DNA of 20,934 nucleotides from JBBDIP01 sp040880305 (GTDB lineage: Bacteria > Bacillota > Sulfobacillia > Fermentithermobacillales > Fermentithermobacillaceae): positions 1 to 20,934 of the forward strand of contig JBBDIP010000042.1 of the NCBI GenBank assembly GCA_040880305.1, given 5' to 3'. The position numbers and the translations under genes were made by a program. The notes under the pieces were generated by a model. The model was given only the letters and a program-made list of their open reading frames with translations, was not told the origin of the DNA and did not search any database. Shown here piece after piece: positions 7,925 through 14,957 of this stretch (its first letter is position 1; every line of letters starts with the position of its first letter).

Positions 7925-8266
7925 ATGCGCGGCAGTTCATGGATAGGCGCAATCATCAGATTCGTGGTGTCAGCCATCGTTCTCATGGTCATGGGCCTCG
8001 TGATTCCGGGCTTCAATGTATTCGGCTTTGTGAACGCGCTTATCGCGGCCGTCGTCATAGCGGCCTTGGGCTGGGCGATTGAGGCCATTCTCGGTGAGAG
8101 AGTATCTCCCCAGTCGAGGGGAATCGTAGGGTTCATAGTGGCAGCCATAGTGATATACATTGCCCAGTACCTTGTCCCGGGGATGACGGTCAGCGTCCTT
8201 GGCGCGCTCCTTGCGTCACTAGTTGTCGGCATAATCGACGCTTTCGTGCCCACAGTCATCCGTTAG
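7925..8266 (+). CDS. small four-span membrane protein, phage holin 4_2 / YvlD-like family
   Basis: A 113-residue, almost wholly hydrophobic protein. The frame stays open further upstream, but GGAGGTGAT at about 7912-7920 places the start at the ATG at 7925 and avoids overlap with the tRNA promoter. Four membrane segments can be drawn: FVVSAIVLMVMGLVI (about 13-27), ALIAAVVIAALGWAIEAI, GIVGFIVAAIVIYIAQYLV and LLASLVVGIIDAFV. Short chromosomal proteins like this are common in Bacillota and carry the 'phage holin family IV' label only through sequence family; nothing phage-like is near it, and its role is unknown. It is followed by spoIIP about 100 bp downstream on the same strand. Confidence 0.82.
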   Translation: MRGSSWIGAIIRFVVSAIVLMVMGLVIPGFNVFGFVNALIAAVVIAALGWAIEAILGERVSPQSRGIVGFIVAAIVIYIAQYLVPGMTVSVLGALLASLVVGIIDAFVPTVIR

Positions 8267-8318
8267 GAGCCGAATAGGGTCGAAAAGGCGTCCTAGCAGC
8301 CGGGCTCCGCTTTCCGGC

Positions 8319-8347
8319 GCATTATCCTAACCCCGTGGTCATATCCA
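8319..8347 (+). promoter_or_regulatory. possible mother-cell sigma-E promoter of spoIIP
   Basis: GCATTAT (8319-8325) and CATATCCA (8340-8347) are 14 bp apart, partly matching the sigma-E pattern (ATA-rich -35, CATAcanT -10). spoIIP of Bacillus subtilis is made in the mother cell under sigma-E. The predicted start would fall very close to the ribosome binding site (GGGGTGAGG, 8353-8361), which weakens the case. Confidence 0.25.
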
Positions 8348-8368
8348 AGAAGTGGGGTGAGGACATAG

Positions 8369-9472
8369 GTGAGCGCCAAAGGGAGTGGTAGAGTCCGGCT
8401 GTTCCTACTTGAGGGGCTCTGCGCGGCCCTCTTGGTCACTTTCGTGCTTTCGGTGAGGGTCGACCTCACCGCTCCTGCTTTCGGCGGGCAGTGGCAGTCT
8501 GAGAACCAGGAGGTGTGGAGCCCTTCGATCCTGGACGTCGTGATGTCCAGGCAGGGCATGGCGAGGGCGCTGCTGAAGGCAGCCTTCCCGATGCTCGCCT
8601 ACGCCGAAGACCTTCGTGACGATGCGACTTCCCCTGGTGCCCTATCCGTCGCCGTGGGTTACTTTCTGGGATTCGTCCCGCGGTACCCCAGGGATCTGGT
8701 GTACGCGGGGCTGACGGGTTTTCTTGCCGACAGCCAGTCGCTGGACGAGTCGCAGCAAGCCGTCGACATTGAAGAGGAGTGGGGCCTTACCCCTGTCCTC
8801 TATTCTCTGCCGCCTGGCCAGGAGGCGACCCCCGCAACTGCCTCCCTCAACTCCGAACCCATTGTGGCTATCTACCACACCCACGCAACTGAGTCGTTCC
8901 TACCCGAGGTCGGCAAGAAGGATGCATCAGAGGCCTTCTCCAACAACCCGTCGAGGACTGTAGTGCAGGTCGGCGACATGCTTGCCCAGGAGCTTCAGCA
9001 GCGGTACAGGATCCCGTCGCTGCACTCCACCACAGTGCATGACGAGGATACCAGGTTAGGCGCATATTACCGTTCGGAAGCCACAGTCAAGGCCATAGTG
9101 CAGAAGTATCCCGACTGCAAGGTGCTGGTTGACATCCACCGGGACAGCCAACCGAGGAGCATAACAGCGGTCACGGTCCGGGGGAAATCCTACGCCAGGC
9201 TCATGTTCGTCGTAGGGACCGACAACCCGCGGTGGGTTCAGAACAATGAGTTCGCCCGGAAAATAGTATCCAAGCTCGAAGAGGGTTACCCAGGGGTATC
9301 GCGCGCCACTTTGTTCGAGTCCGCGGTCTATAACCAGAAGTATTCGCCTATGGCCATTCTGGTTGAGTGCGGCGGAGTCGGGAACACCCTGGCTGAATGC
9401 CGCAACAGCGTCGAGGCCCTGGCCTGGGCGATAGCCAGCGTGATACTCCCTTCAGCCCCCGCCCGTCGGTGA
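8369..9472 (+). CDS. spoIIP: stage II sporulation protein P, peptidoglycan hydrolase of engulfment
   Basis: A 367-residue protein, GTG start at 8369 behind GGGGTGAGG. SpoIIP is a membrane-anchored amidase and endopeptidase that works with SpoIID and SpoIIM to thin septal peptidoglycan during engulfment of the forespore. Seen here: one N-terminal membrane segment (LFLLEGLCAALLVTFVLSV, residues 11-29), a spacer, then the catalytic domain with YHTHATESF (H170, H172, E175), VDIHRDS (H257) and LVECGGVGNT (E333), in the order expected for the zinc amidase site. It precedes hrcA, as in the B. subtilis gpr-spoIIP-lepA-hemN-hrcA region, but lepA and hemN are absent. The hrcA promoter starts four bases after its stop. 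Confidence 0.93.
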   Translation: MSAKGSGRVRLFLLEGLCAALLVTFVLSVRVDLTAPAFGGQWQSENQEVWSPSILDVVMSRQGMARALLKAAFPMLAYAEDLRDDATSPGALSVAVGYFLGFVPRYPRDLVYAGLTGFLADSQSLDESQQAVDIEEEWGLTPVLYSLPPGQEATPATASLNSEPIVAIYHTHATESFLPEVGKKDASEAFSNNPSRTVVQVGDMLAQELQQRYRIPSLHSTTVHDEDTRLGAYYRSEATVKAIVQKYPDCKVLVDIHRDSQPRSITAVTVRGKSYARLMFVVGTDNPRWVQNNEFARKIVSKLEEGYPGVSRATLFESAVYNQKYSPMAILVECGGVGNTLAECRNSVEALAWAIASVILPSAPARR

Positions 9473-9475
9473 CCA

Positions 9476-9505
9476 TTGACACCCTTCCTCCTATCGTGCT
9501 ATTTT
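9476..9505 (+). promoter_or_regulatory. sigma-A promoter of the hrcA heat-shock operon
   Basis: TTGACA (9476-9481) and TATTTT (9500-9505) are 18 bp apart. The predicted start, near 9512, lies immediately before the CIRCE operator, so HrcA bound there would block initiation. Confidence 0.75.
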
Positions 9506-9514
9506 GCATCTAGG

Positions 9515-9541
9515 TTAGCACTCCCGCTCTCTGAGTGCTAA
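9515..9541 (+). promoter_or_regulatory. CIRCE operator, HrcA binding site
   Basis: TTAGCACTC - 9 nt - GAGTGCTAA, a perfect match to the CIRCE consensus with both 9-bp arms intact. Its last base is the first base of the hrcA ribosome binding site AAGGAGGGGG (9541-9550), so in RNA the hairpin would also sit against the SD. Confidence 0.97.
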
Positions 9542-9554
9542 AGGAGGGGGCTGC

Positions 9555-10580
9555 GTGACTCTTGACGACAGAAAGGCCGAGGTCCTAAGAGCGGTAGTCG
9601 AGGAACACATCGAAACGGGCCTGCCTGTCGGATCCCGGGTCATCGCGCGCAGATACCGTCTGGGCGTTAGTCCCGCCACTATACGCAATGAGATGGCCGA
9701 CCTTGAAGAGATCGGCTACCTGGACAAAACCCACACTTCTTCCGGGAGGATTCCGTCGGACAGGGGATACCGCTTTTACGTCGACGAGCTAATGCCCAAC
9801 CGGGGCCTGTCGTCCGATGACTCCCACATCATCGAGTCATTGTTCCGTTCACGCGTAAAAGACGTGGTCTCGCTGCTCAAGGAGACCGTGCGAACAATAT
9901 CCGAAACCTCGCGTTACCTGGGGTTCATCCTGGGGCCTGAGTCTGAGACCGTCACCTACAAGTCCATCCACCTTGTGCCCACATCGCGTGAACGCGCGCT
10001 CCTGGTCATTGTCACCGATATAGGTTTCGTCGAGAGCTGCCCCATCGAGGTCCCGCCCATGTCCAGGGAGGAGATGCAGCACGTCTCCGACACCCTGTCT
10101 CGGAACCTCACCAACCTGGCCGTGGAGAAGGTCGCCGACCGGGCCTATGAACTATTGCGTGAAGAAGCGCACCGCTACGCCCGGATAGTTGGGCAGGTGG
10201 TCGACTTCCTGAATTCTCTCGTGACCGACTCCGAGCACGAAAGGCTATATGTGGGCGGCACCGTAAACCTCCTCTCCCAGCCGGAGTTCCGGGACGTCGA
10301 GAGGGTCAAAGACCTCTTGTCGGCGGTTGAATCCGAAGGGGTCATTCAGGCGGTGCTCATAAAGGGCGACCAGGACAAAGACCCTTTCATCCGCATCGGG
10401 CGAGAGAATGAGGTCGCCGCGGCGAAGGATCTATCCCTGGTTTTCGGCAGTTTCTCGGTGGGCAGGACCGAAGGCAAAGTCGGGATACTGGGGCCAAGGA
10501 GAATGGACTACTCCAAGGCGGTGGCTTTGGTCCGTCAATTCGAAATGAAGCTGTCGCAGTACTTTTCGCCGGACGAGTGA
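9555..10580 (+). CDS. hrcA: heat-inducible transcription repressor HrcA
   Basis: A 341-residue repressor, GTG start at 9555 directly behind AAGGAGGGGG. HrcA binds CIRCE and represses chaperone operons; in other Bacillota its activity depends on GroEL. The N-terminal winged helix domain is clear: SPATIRNEMADLEEIGYL at residues 39-56 and THTSSGRIPSDRGYRFYVD at 59-77. The rest matches the family length and ends YSKAVALVRQFEMKLSQYF. A perfect CIRCE lies just upstream, so the operon is autoregulated. The next gene starts 24 bp downstream and is an archaeal-like chaperonin instead of grpE. Whether this HrcA is modulated by GroEL or by the neighbouring chaperonin cannot be read from sequence. Confidence 0.97.
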   Translation: MTLDDRKAEVLRAVVEEHIETGLPVGSRVIARRYRLGVSPATIRNEMADLEEIGYLDKTHTSSGRIPSDRGYRFYVDELMPNRGLSSDDSHIIESLFRSRVKDVVSLLKETVRTISETSRYLGFILGPESETVTYKSIHLVPTSRERALLVIVTDIGFVESCPIEVPPMSREEMQHVSDTLSRNLTNLAVEKVADRAYELLREEAHRYARIVGQVVDFLNSLVTDSEHERLYVGGTVNLLSQPEFRDVERVKDLLSAVESEGVIQAVLIKGDQDKDPFIRIGRENEVAAAKDLSLVFGSFSVGRTEGKVGILGPRRMDYSKAVALVRQFEMKLSQYFSPDE

Positions 10581-10604
10581 GGATGGACTACAGGAGGGAC
10601 GCAG

Positions 10605-12185
10605 TTGACTCTCAAACAAGCGGCGCAGAGCTCCGAGATCGACGAAAAACTGGCGGCGCTACTTACAAACGCCAGCGCCGTGCGGGCCATAGCATCGGCG
10701 GTAGAGGGCACCATCGGTCCCAAAGGTCTGGATACTCTCCTGGTTGACTCTTTTGGCGAGGTGGTCATCACCAACGACGGGATGACCATATTGACCAAGA
10801 TGGACGTGAACCATCCCGCCGCAAAGATGGTCATCAACACAGCCAAGGCCCAGGAAGACGAGGTTGGCGACGGCACGACCACGGCCACCATCATGGCCGG
10901 CGCTCTCTTGTCGGAGGGCGTCAACCAGGCCGCGCGCGGCGTCCCGGTGATAAGGATAATCGAGGGAGTCAAAGCCGGCGTGAAAAAGGCGCTGGAAGTG
11001 GTCGAAGACCGGGCCGTGCGAGTTCAGGGAGTAGACGATCCCCTGCTACATAGAGTGGCCCTGGTCGCCGGGCGCGACAACCAGGATATAGCCGATCTCG
11101 TGGTTTCCGCCGCCAGGATGGTGGGCAGGGAGAAGCTGTTGGACCCCCGCTTCAAACTGGCCGAGACCATAACCGCAAAACAAGGCGCGCTTAACGAGGT
11201 CTTCGCCGGCATCCTCGTGGATAAGGAACGACTGAACGAGGAAATGCCCGAAAGCTTGGATGAACCCAAGATCCTGGCCCTGGACGACGCACTGGAGCCC
11301 GAGGAGGTCGAGGAAGAGGCGCTGGCCACTGAATCCGGCTTCCAAAGGTACCTCGAGATGCAAGAAGAGTTCAAGGCCAACTTGGCCAAGGTCGTGAACC
11401 TCGGCGTCAGGTTCATCATAGTCGATAAGGGGATCGCCGACATCGCCGAGGAGATCCTTACCGACGCCGGCGTCATGACTGTGACCAGGGTTTCATCTGC
11501 CGAATTAAGGAAGGTGTGCGAGCACACCGGCGCGCGCGCCGTGAAGCGCACCGGCCTCAAGAAGCCGGCTGAGGAACTGGCCAAGTACCTGGGCACGGCC
11601 GACAAAGTTTACCAGGACCAGAAACTGGAGAACATTCGGGTGCTGGGCGGTAGGGGCAAGCCAATGGCGACTATTCTGGTTGGCGCGAGTACGGGCGAGG
11701 TCCGGGGCGAGCGTGAGCGCATATGCGCTGACGCCGCGTCCTCTGTCCAGGCGGCCGTGAAGGGCGGAGTTGTCGCCGGAGGAGGAGCTATCGAGCTGGC
11801 CTGCGCCAGGGAAGTCGAGAAGATGCGTCTTTCCCAAAAGGGTATGCAGGCTTACGGCTTGCTCTGCGTAGTTGAGGCTTTGAAGCGCCCCATGGCGCAG
11901 ATTGTGGCCAACGCGGGTTTCAACCCCCTTGAAAAAGTCGGGGACGCTATGGCGAGGCAGACAGAAGAGGGGAATCCAAACCTGGCGGTCGACTGCGACA
12001 GCGGCGACATCGTCGATATGATGAAGATAGGAGTCATCGACCCCGCGCCGGTGAAGAGTCATGCGTTGCGGGCGGCGCTGGAGATAGCGTGCGCTATCCT
12101 TCGCATCGACACCATCATAAAGAAGAAGGATGAGGGAGCAAGGCCTGCGGAGGCCAGGGGCTCACTGGAGGAAATGAAGTTTTGA
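10605..12185 (+). CDS. archaeal-like (group II/III, thermosome-type) chaperonin
   Basis: A 526-residue protein with a TTG start at 10605, 7 nt after GGAGG. It is not GroEL: the sequence follows the thermosome/CCT pattern, with EGTIGPKGLDTLLVD (34-48), TNDGMTIL (56-63), the nucleotide loop GDGTTT (88-93), DAAS with D376 at the hydrolytic Asp position, VVAGGGAIE (389-397) and VIDPAPVKSHAL (477-488). The apical domain contains the built-in lid region of group II chaperonins (about 205-275: ILALDDALE, a charged helical stretch, FIIVDKGI), so GroES should not be needed. There is no GGM-type tail. Bacterial proteins of this kind, sometimes called group III, are known from Carboxydothermus and some other Clostridia. 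Here it lies between hrcA and dnaJ, its stop overlapping the dnaJ start, and is under CIRCE control. Confidence 0.94.
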   Translation: MTLKQAAQSSEIDEKLAALLTNASAVRAIASAVEGTIGPKGLDTLLVDSFGEVVITNDGMTILTKMDVNHPAAKMVINTAKAQEDEVGDGTTTATIMAGALLSEGVNQAARGVPVIRIIEGVKAGVKKALEVVEDRAVRVQGVDDPLLHRVALVAGRDNQDIADLVVSAARMVGREKLLDPRFKLAETITAKQGALNEVFAGILVDKERLNEEMPESLDEPKILALDDALEPEEVEEEALATESGFQRYLEMQEEFKANLAKVVNLGVRFIIVDKGIADIAEEILTDAGVMTVTRVSSAELRKVCEHTGARAVKRTGLKKPAEELAKYLGTADKVYQDQKLENIRVLGGRGKPMATILVGASTGEVRGERERICADAASSVQAAVKGGVVAGGGAIELACAREVEKMRLSQKGMQAYGLLCVVEALKRPMAQIVANAGFNPLEKVGDAMARQTEEGNPNLAVDCDSGDIVDMMKIGVIDPAPVKSHALRAALEIACAILRIDTIIKKKDEGARPAEARGSLEEMKF

Positions 12186-13354
12186 GCAAGGACTACTACG
12201 AGGTCCTGGGCGTCGGCAAGGACGCCTCCCAGGATGACATAAAGAAAGCGTTCCGGAGCCTGGCCAAGAAGCACCACCCTGACGCGAACCCCGGCGACCC
12301 CACAGCCGAGGCCAAATTCAAGGAGATAAACGAGGCCTACGAGGTGCTTTCCGACGAAGGCAAGCGCTCCAACTACGACGCGTACGGCAACGCCAACGGC
12401 CCCTACGCCAATCCCGGCGGCGGCGCAGGCGGCCAGGGCGCCCAGGATTTCGGCCGCGTCTTTGGAGATGCCGGCGGCTTCCCGTTCGGCGACTTGTTTG
12501 GGGGCTTCGAAGAGCTTCTCGGCGGAGGCAGGCGGCGGCGCGACACCGGCCCCCGGCGCGGAGACGACCTTGAGCTCGAAATGGAGATTAGCCTCGAAGA
12601 GGCGTTTTCGGGCGTGGACAGAGACGTCCGCATTCCCCGCACTGAGGCGTGTGATAGGTGTGGGGGCAGCGGCGCCGAGCCCGGTTCCAAGGCGGTCACC
12701 TGTCCCGCCTGCCACGGCACGGGTCAAGTGTCGACCACGCAGCGCAGCATTTTCGGGCAGATGTTGGTGAGCACGCCCTGCACCAAGTGCGGCGGCACTG
12801 GGAAGTACGTGGAGAAGCCGTGTAGGGAGTGCGGGGGATCGGGCGAAGTCAGAAAGAGCCGGACAGTAACGGTCAAGGTACCCCCCGGGGCCGACTCAGG
12901 CCTGCGTCTCCGGCTATCCGGCCAGGGTAACGCCGGGAGCAGGGGTGGATCCGCCGGCGACCTATACGTGGTCATCTTCGTGAAGCACCACGCCACGTTC
13001 CAGAGGCAGGGCGACGACCTTATCCTGGACAAAGTTGTAAGTTTCACTCTGGCGGCGGTTGGCGGGTCGGCCGGAGTCCCTTGCATTGACGGCGAAGTCG
13101 ACCTGGACGTGCCGTCCGGTACTCAACCCGGCGCCATCCTCCGCATGCGCGGCAAGGGCATGCCTAGGCTCCGCTCCAAAGGCAGGGGCGACATGCTGGT
13201 GCGGGTCAACGTCCGCGTCCCCACCAAACTGAGCGCCAAGGAACGGGATGCGCTGCGCGAACTAGGGAAGATGGACGGAGAGACCTTCTCCACCAACAAG
13301 TCGCTGTTCGACAGGCTAAAAGGTGACGGGGGCACCGCCGGTGAGCGGGGATAA
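12182..13354 (+). CDS. dnaJ: co-chaperone DnaJ (Hsp40)
   Basis: A 390-residue type I Hsp40. It starts with a TTG at 12182 overlapping the chaperonin stop (TTGA), with GGAGG about 10 nt upstream, so translation is probably coupled. Domains in order: J domain with HPD at 32-34, a Gly/Phe-rich linker (about 73-115), four CxxCxGxG zinc motifs (C157/C160, C174/C177, C200/C203, C214/C217), and the C-terminal substrate-binding domains. DnaJ normally delivers substrates to DnaK and stimulates its ATPase; all the parts needed are present. No dnaK or grpE occurs in this window, although they usually precede dnaJ. They must be elsewhere, or DnaJ serves another partner. Confidence 0.97.
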   Translation: MSKDYYEVLGVGKDASQDDIKKAFRSLAKKHHPDANPGDPTAEAKFKEINEAYEVLSDEGKRSNYDAYGNANGPYANPGGGAGGQGAQDFGRVFGDAGGFPFGDLFGGFEELLGGGRRRRDTGPRRGDDLELEMEISLEEAFSGVDRDVRIPRTEACDRCGGSGAEPGSKAVTCPACHGTGQVSTTQRSIFGQMLVSTPCTKCGGTGKYVEKPCRECGGSGEVRKSRTVTVKVPPGADSGLRLRLSGQGNAGSRGGSAGDLYVVIFVKHHATFQRQGDDLILDKVVSFTLAAVGGSAGVPCIDGEVDLDVPSGTQPGAILRMRGKGMPRLRSKGRGDMLVRVNVRVPTKLSAKERDALRELGKMDGETFSTNKSLFDRLKGDGGTAGERG

Positions 13355-14102
13355 GCGTGTAGAAGCCCACACTCCTCCTCGGTTTTTCGTGGAGCCCTCC
13401 ATGGTTCTCGGCAACCAGATAGCGCTCACGGGCGACCTCTTCCGCCACGCCAGGGCCCAGCGGTTGTCACCCGGCGAGACGTTCCGGGCGGTCCTCGGCG
13501 ACACGCAATACCTCGCCCAGGTTGACCAGGTGACGTCCGACCGAGTCCTTGCTACGATCACGGGAAGGACGCGAGCGCTCCCTCCGGCGGCGCGGGTTCA
13601 CCTCTATTCGGCTCTGTTAAAGGGCCAAAACTTTGACCTGGTGGTCGAGAAGGCCACAGAACTTGGCGTTTCCTCGGTCGTCCCTGTGATCACGAGGCGG
13701 ACCGTCCCGCAGTTGGACGCAGCCAAAGCTGCGGAGCGCAGGTCAAGGTGGCAGAAGATCGCCAAGGCTGCATCGGAGCAGTCCGGGCGCGGTTCCGTGC
13801 CGCACATCGGCGAGGTCGCCTCCTTCAACGAACTCATGTGCAATCCGGGTGGCATCCCCGGCGCGCGGCTTCTGGCCTACGAGCACGAGGGGTTGACCGT
13901 CGACCTGGCTAAGGCGCTCTTAGGGGCAAGCGAGGCCTCCATCATCATCGGTCCCGAGGGCGGGCTGGACGCCTCAGAGGTCGAACAGGCTTTGGAACAG
14001 GGGTTCATTCCGGTCTCTCTCGGACCCTACATACTGAAAGCTGAGACCGCCTCAATGGCCGCCGTCTCACTCCTCATTCATTACCTATCCAAGCAGGCAT
14101 AA
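13341..14102 (+). CDS. rsmE: 16S rRNA (uracil(1498)-N(3))-methyltransferase
   Basis: RsmE methylates U1498 of 16S rRNA using S-adenosylmethionine. The C-terminus has the SPOUT knot signature IGPEGGLDASEVEQ followed by LGPYILKAETASMAAV; the N-terminus has the usual PPRFFVEP start region and a PUA-like segment. I take the GTG at 13341 (253 residues), 8 nt behind GGGGG; an earlier in-frame GTG at 13323 would add six residues but has no good SD. The gene overlaps dnaJ by 14 bp. In Bacillus prmA lies between dnaJ and rsmE; here it is missing. The gene closes the heat-shock operon before a 58-bp gap. Confidence 0.95.
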   Translation: MSGDKRVEAHTPPRFFVEPSMVLGNQIALTGDLFRHARAQRLSPGETFRAVLGDTQYLAQVDQVTSDRVLATITGRTRALPPAARVHLYSALLKGQNFDLVVEKATELGVSSVVPVITRRTVPQLDAAKAAERRSRWQKIAKAASEQSGRGSVPHIGEVASFNELMCNPGGIPGARLLAYEHEGLTVDLAKALLGASEASIIIGPEGGLDASEVEQALEQGFIPVSLGPYILKAETASMAAVSLLIHYLSKQA

Positions 14103-14160
14103 GACAGGCATTATCCCATCCCTCCCCTCATAGAAACTCTCTTAGAACGGGGGGATTCCT

Positions 14161-14877
14161 ATGTTGATCAGGCGCAAGTACATCGCGTGCCTGTTCCTGG
14201 CCGTCTTCCTCTGGGCCGCTTGCGCGCTCGATCTCCTGGGGATGTACGAGTCCCGCGCCGCCATGGCCGGGATCGCCCCCATATACAGGGGATACACTGG
14301 AGCGCCCAACATCGCCCTCATGTTCAACGTGGACTGGGGAGAGGAGCACCTCGGGAAGATCCTGAACATCCTCGCAGAGAAGAGCGTCGTAGCCACGTTC
14401 TTCCCGACCGGTTCCTGGGCAGAGAAGAACGCCGAGCTTGCGGGGCGTATGGTCAGGGATGGACACGAGATCGGAAACCACGGAGCTGTGCACTCCCACG
14501 TCGAGACCATGGCAAGAGAGAGCCTCCAAAGGCTCATCCAGAGCGGTGAAGAACGCCTTTTCCTGGCGTCGGGCGCTCGCCCCTCCAAACTTTTCGCGCC
14601 TCCGTACGGCGAGTGGACTGATGCCACCGTCAACTACGCTTCGGAGATGGGCTACCTCACTGTCATGTGGACTGTGGACACCGTCGACTGGCGGCTTCCT
14701 CCTCCCGAGACCATCTGGAAGAGGGCTCTCGCGGGGGCTGTAAACGGCGCTCTCGTCCTGCTTCACCCCACCGAACCCACCGTATCCGCGCTCCCGCTCA
14801 TAATCGATGGGCTCCGGGACAAGGGGTTTGAGCTTACCACTGTCTCGACCTGCATCACGGGCAGGCAGGGGCCATAG
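14161..14877 (+). CDS. YlxY-like polysaccharide deacetylase family protein, catalytic Asp replaced
   Basis: A 238-residue protein, ATG at 14161 behind GGGGGGA. An N-terminal hydrophobic segment (YIACLFLAVFLWAACALDLL, 7-26) should export or anchor it. The rest is a NodB-type (CE4) fold. Motif 1, which in active enzymes is TFDDG or TFDxxWG, reads MFNVDWG (54-60), so the usual catalytic Asp is Asn56. Motif 2 has HGAVH (H107, H111), motif 3 FAPPYGEW, motif 5 LLHPT (H202). This resembles YlxY of Bacillus rather than PdaA; such proteins may bind or poorly process peptidoglycan, and activity is doubtful. It sits between rsmE and mtaB, an unusual place. A stem between 14123-14129 and 14149-14155 could mask its SD. 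Confidence 0.85.
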   Translation: MLIRRKYIACLFLAVFLWAACALDLLGMYESRAAMAGIAPIYRGYTGAPNIALMFNVDWGEEHLGKILNILAEKSVVATFFPTGSWAEKNAELAGRMVRDGHEIGNHGAVHSHVETMARESLQRLIQSGEERLFLASGARPSKLFAPPYGEWTDATVNYASEMGYLTVMWTVDTVDWRLPPPETIWKRALAGAVNGALVLLHPTEPTVSALPLIIDGLRDKGFELTTVSTCITGRQGP

Positions 14878-14883
14878 CCCGAA

Positions 14884-14913
14884 TTTCCACTTACTGCCGC
14901 GGACAGTTATAAT
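14884..14913 (+). promoter_or_regulatory. sigma-A promoter of mtaB
   Basis: TTTCCA (14884-14889, a weak -35) and a perfect TATAAT (14908-14913) are 18 bp apart in the gap between the deacetylase-like gene and mtaB. It suggests mtaB-ddl can be transcribed apart from the heat-shock operon. Confidence 0.6.
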
Positions 14914-14957
14914 GCTGGTGCAACGATCCCAAATCCACTCTATGCGGGGTTAGACAT

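Noticed and set aside
7925..8266. Holin-like gene as a sign of a prophage
   Set aside because: The family label is historical; no phage gene, integrase or attachment repeat lies nearby, and such small membrane proteins are common chromosomal genes.
8299..8318. GCCGG/CCGGC inverted repeat as a terminator after the holin-like gene
   Set aside because: Only 5 bp of stem, a 10-nt loop and no T tract.
13323..13340. Upstream GTG as the rsmE start
   Set aside because: No SD at proper distance and a longer overlap with dnaJ; the GTG at 13341 has GGGGG 8 nt upstream and gives the usual N-terminal length.
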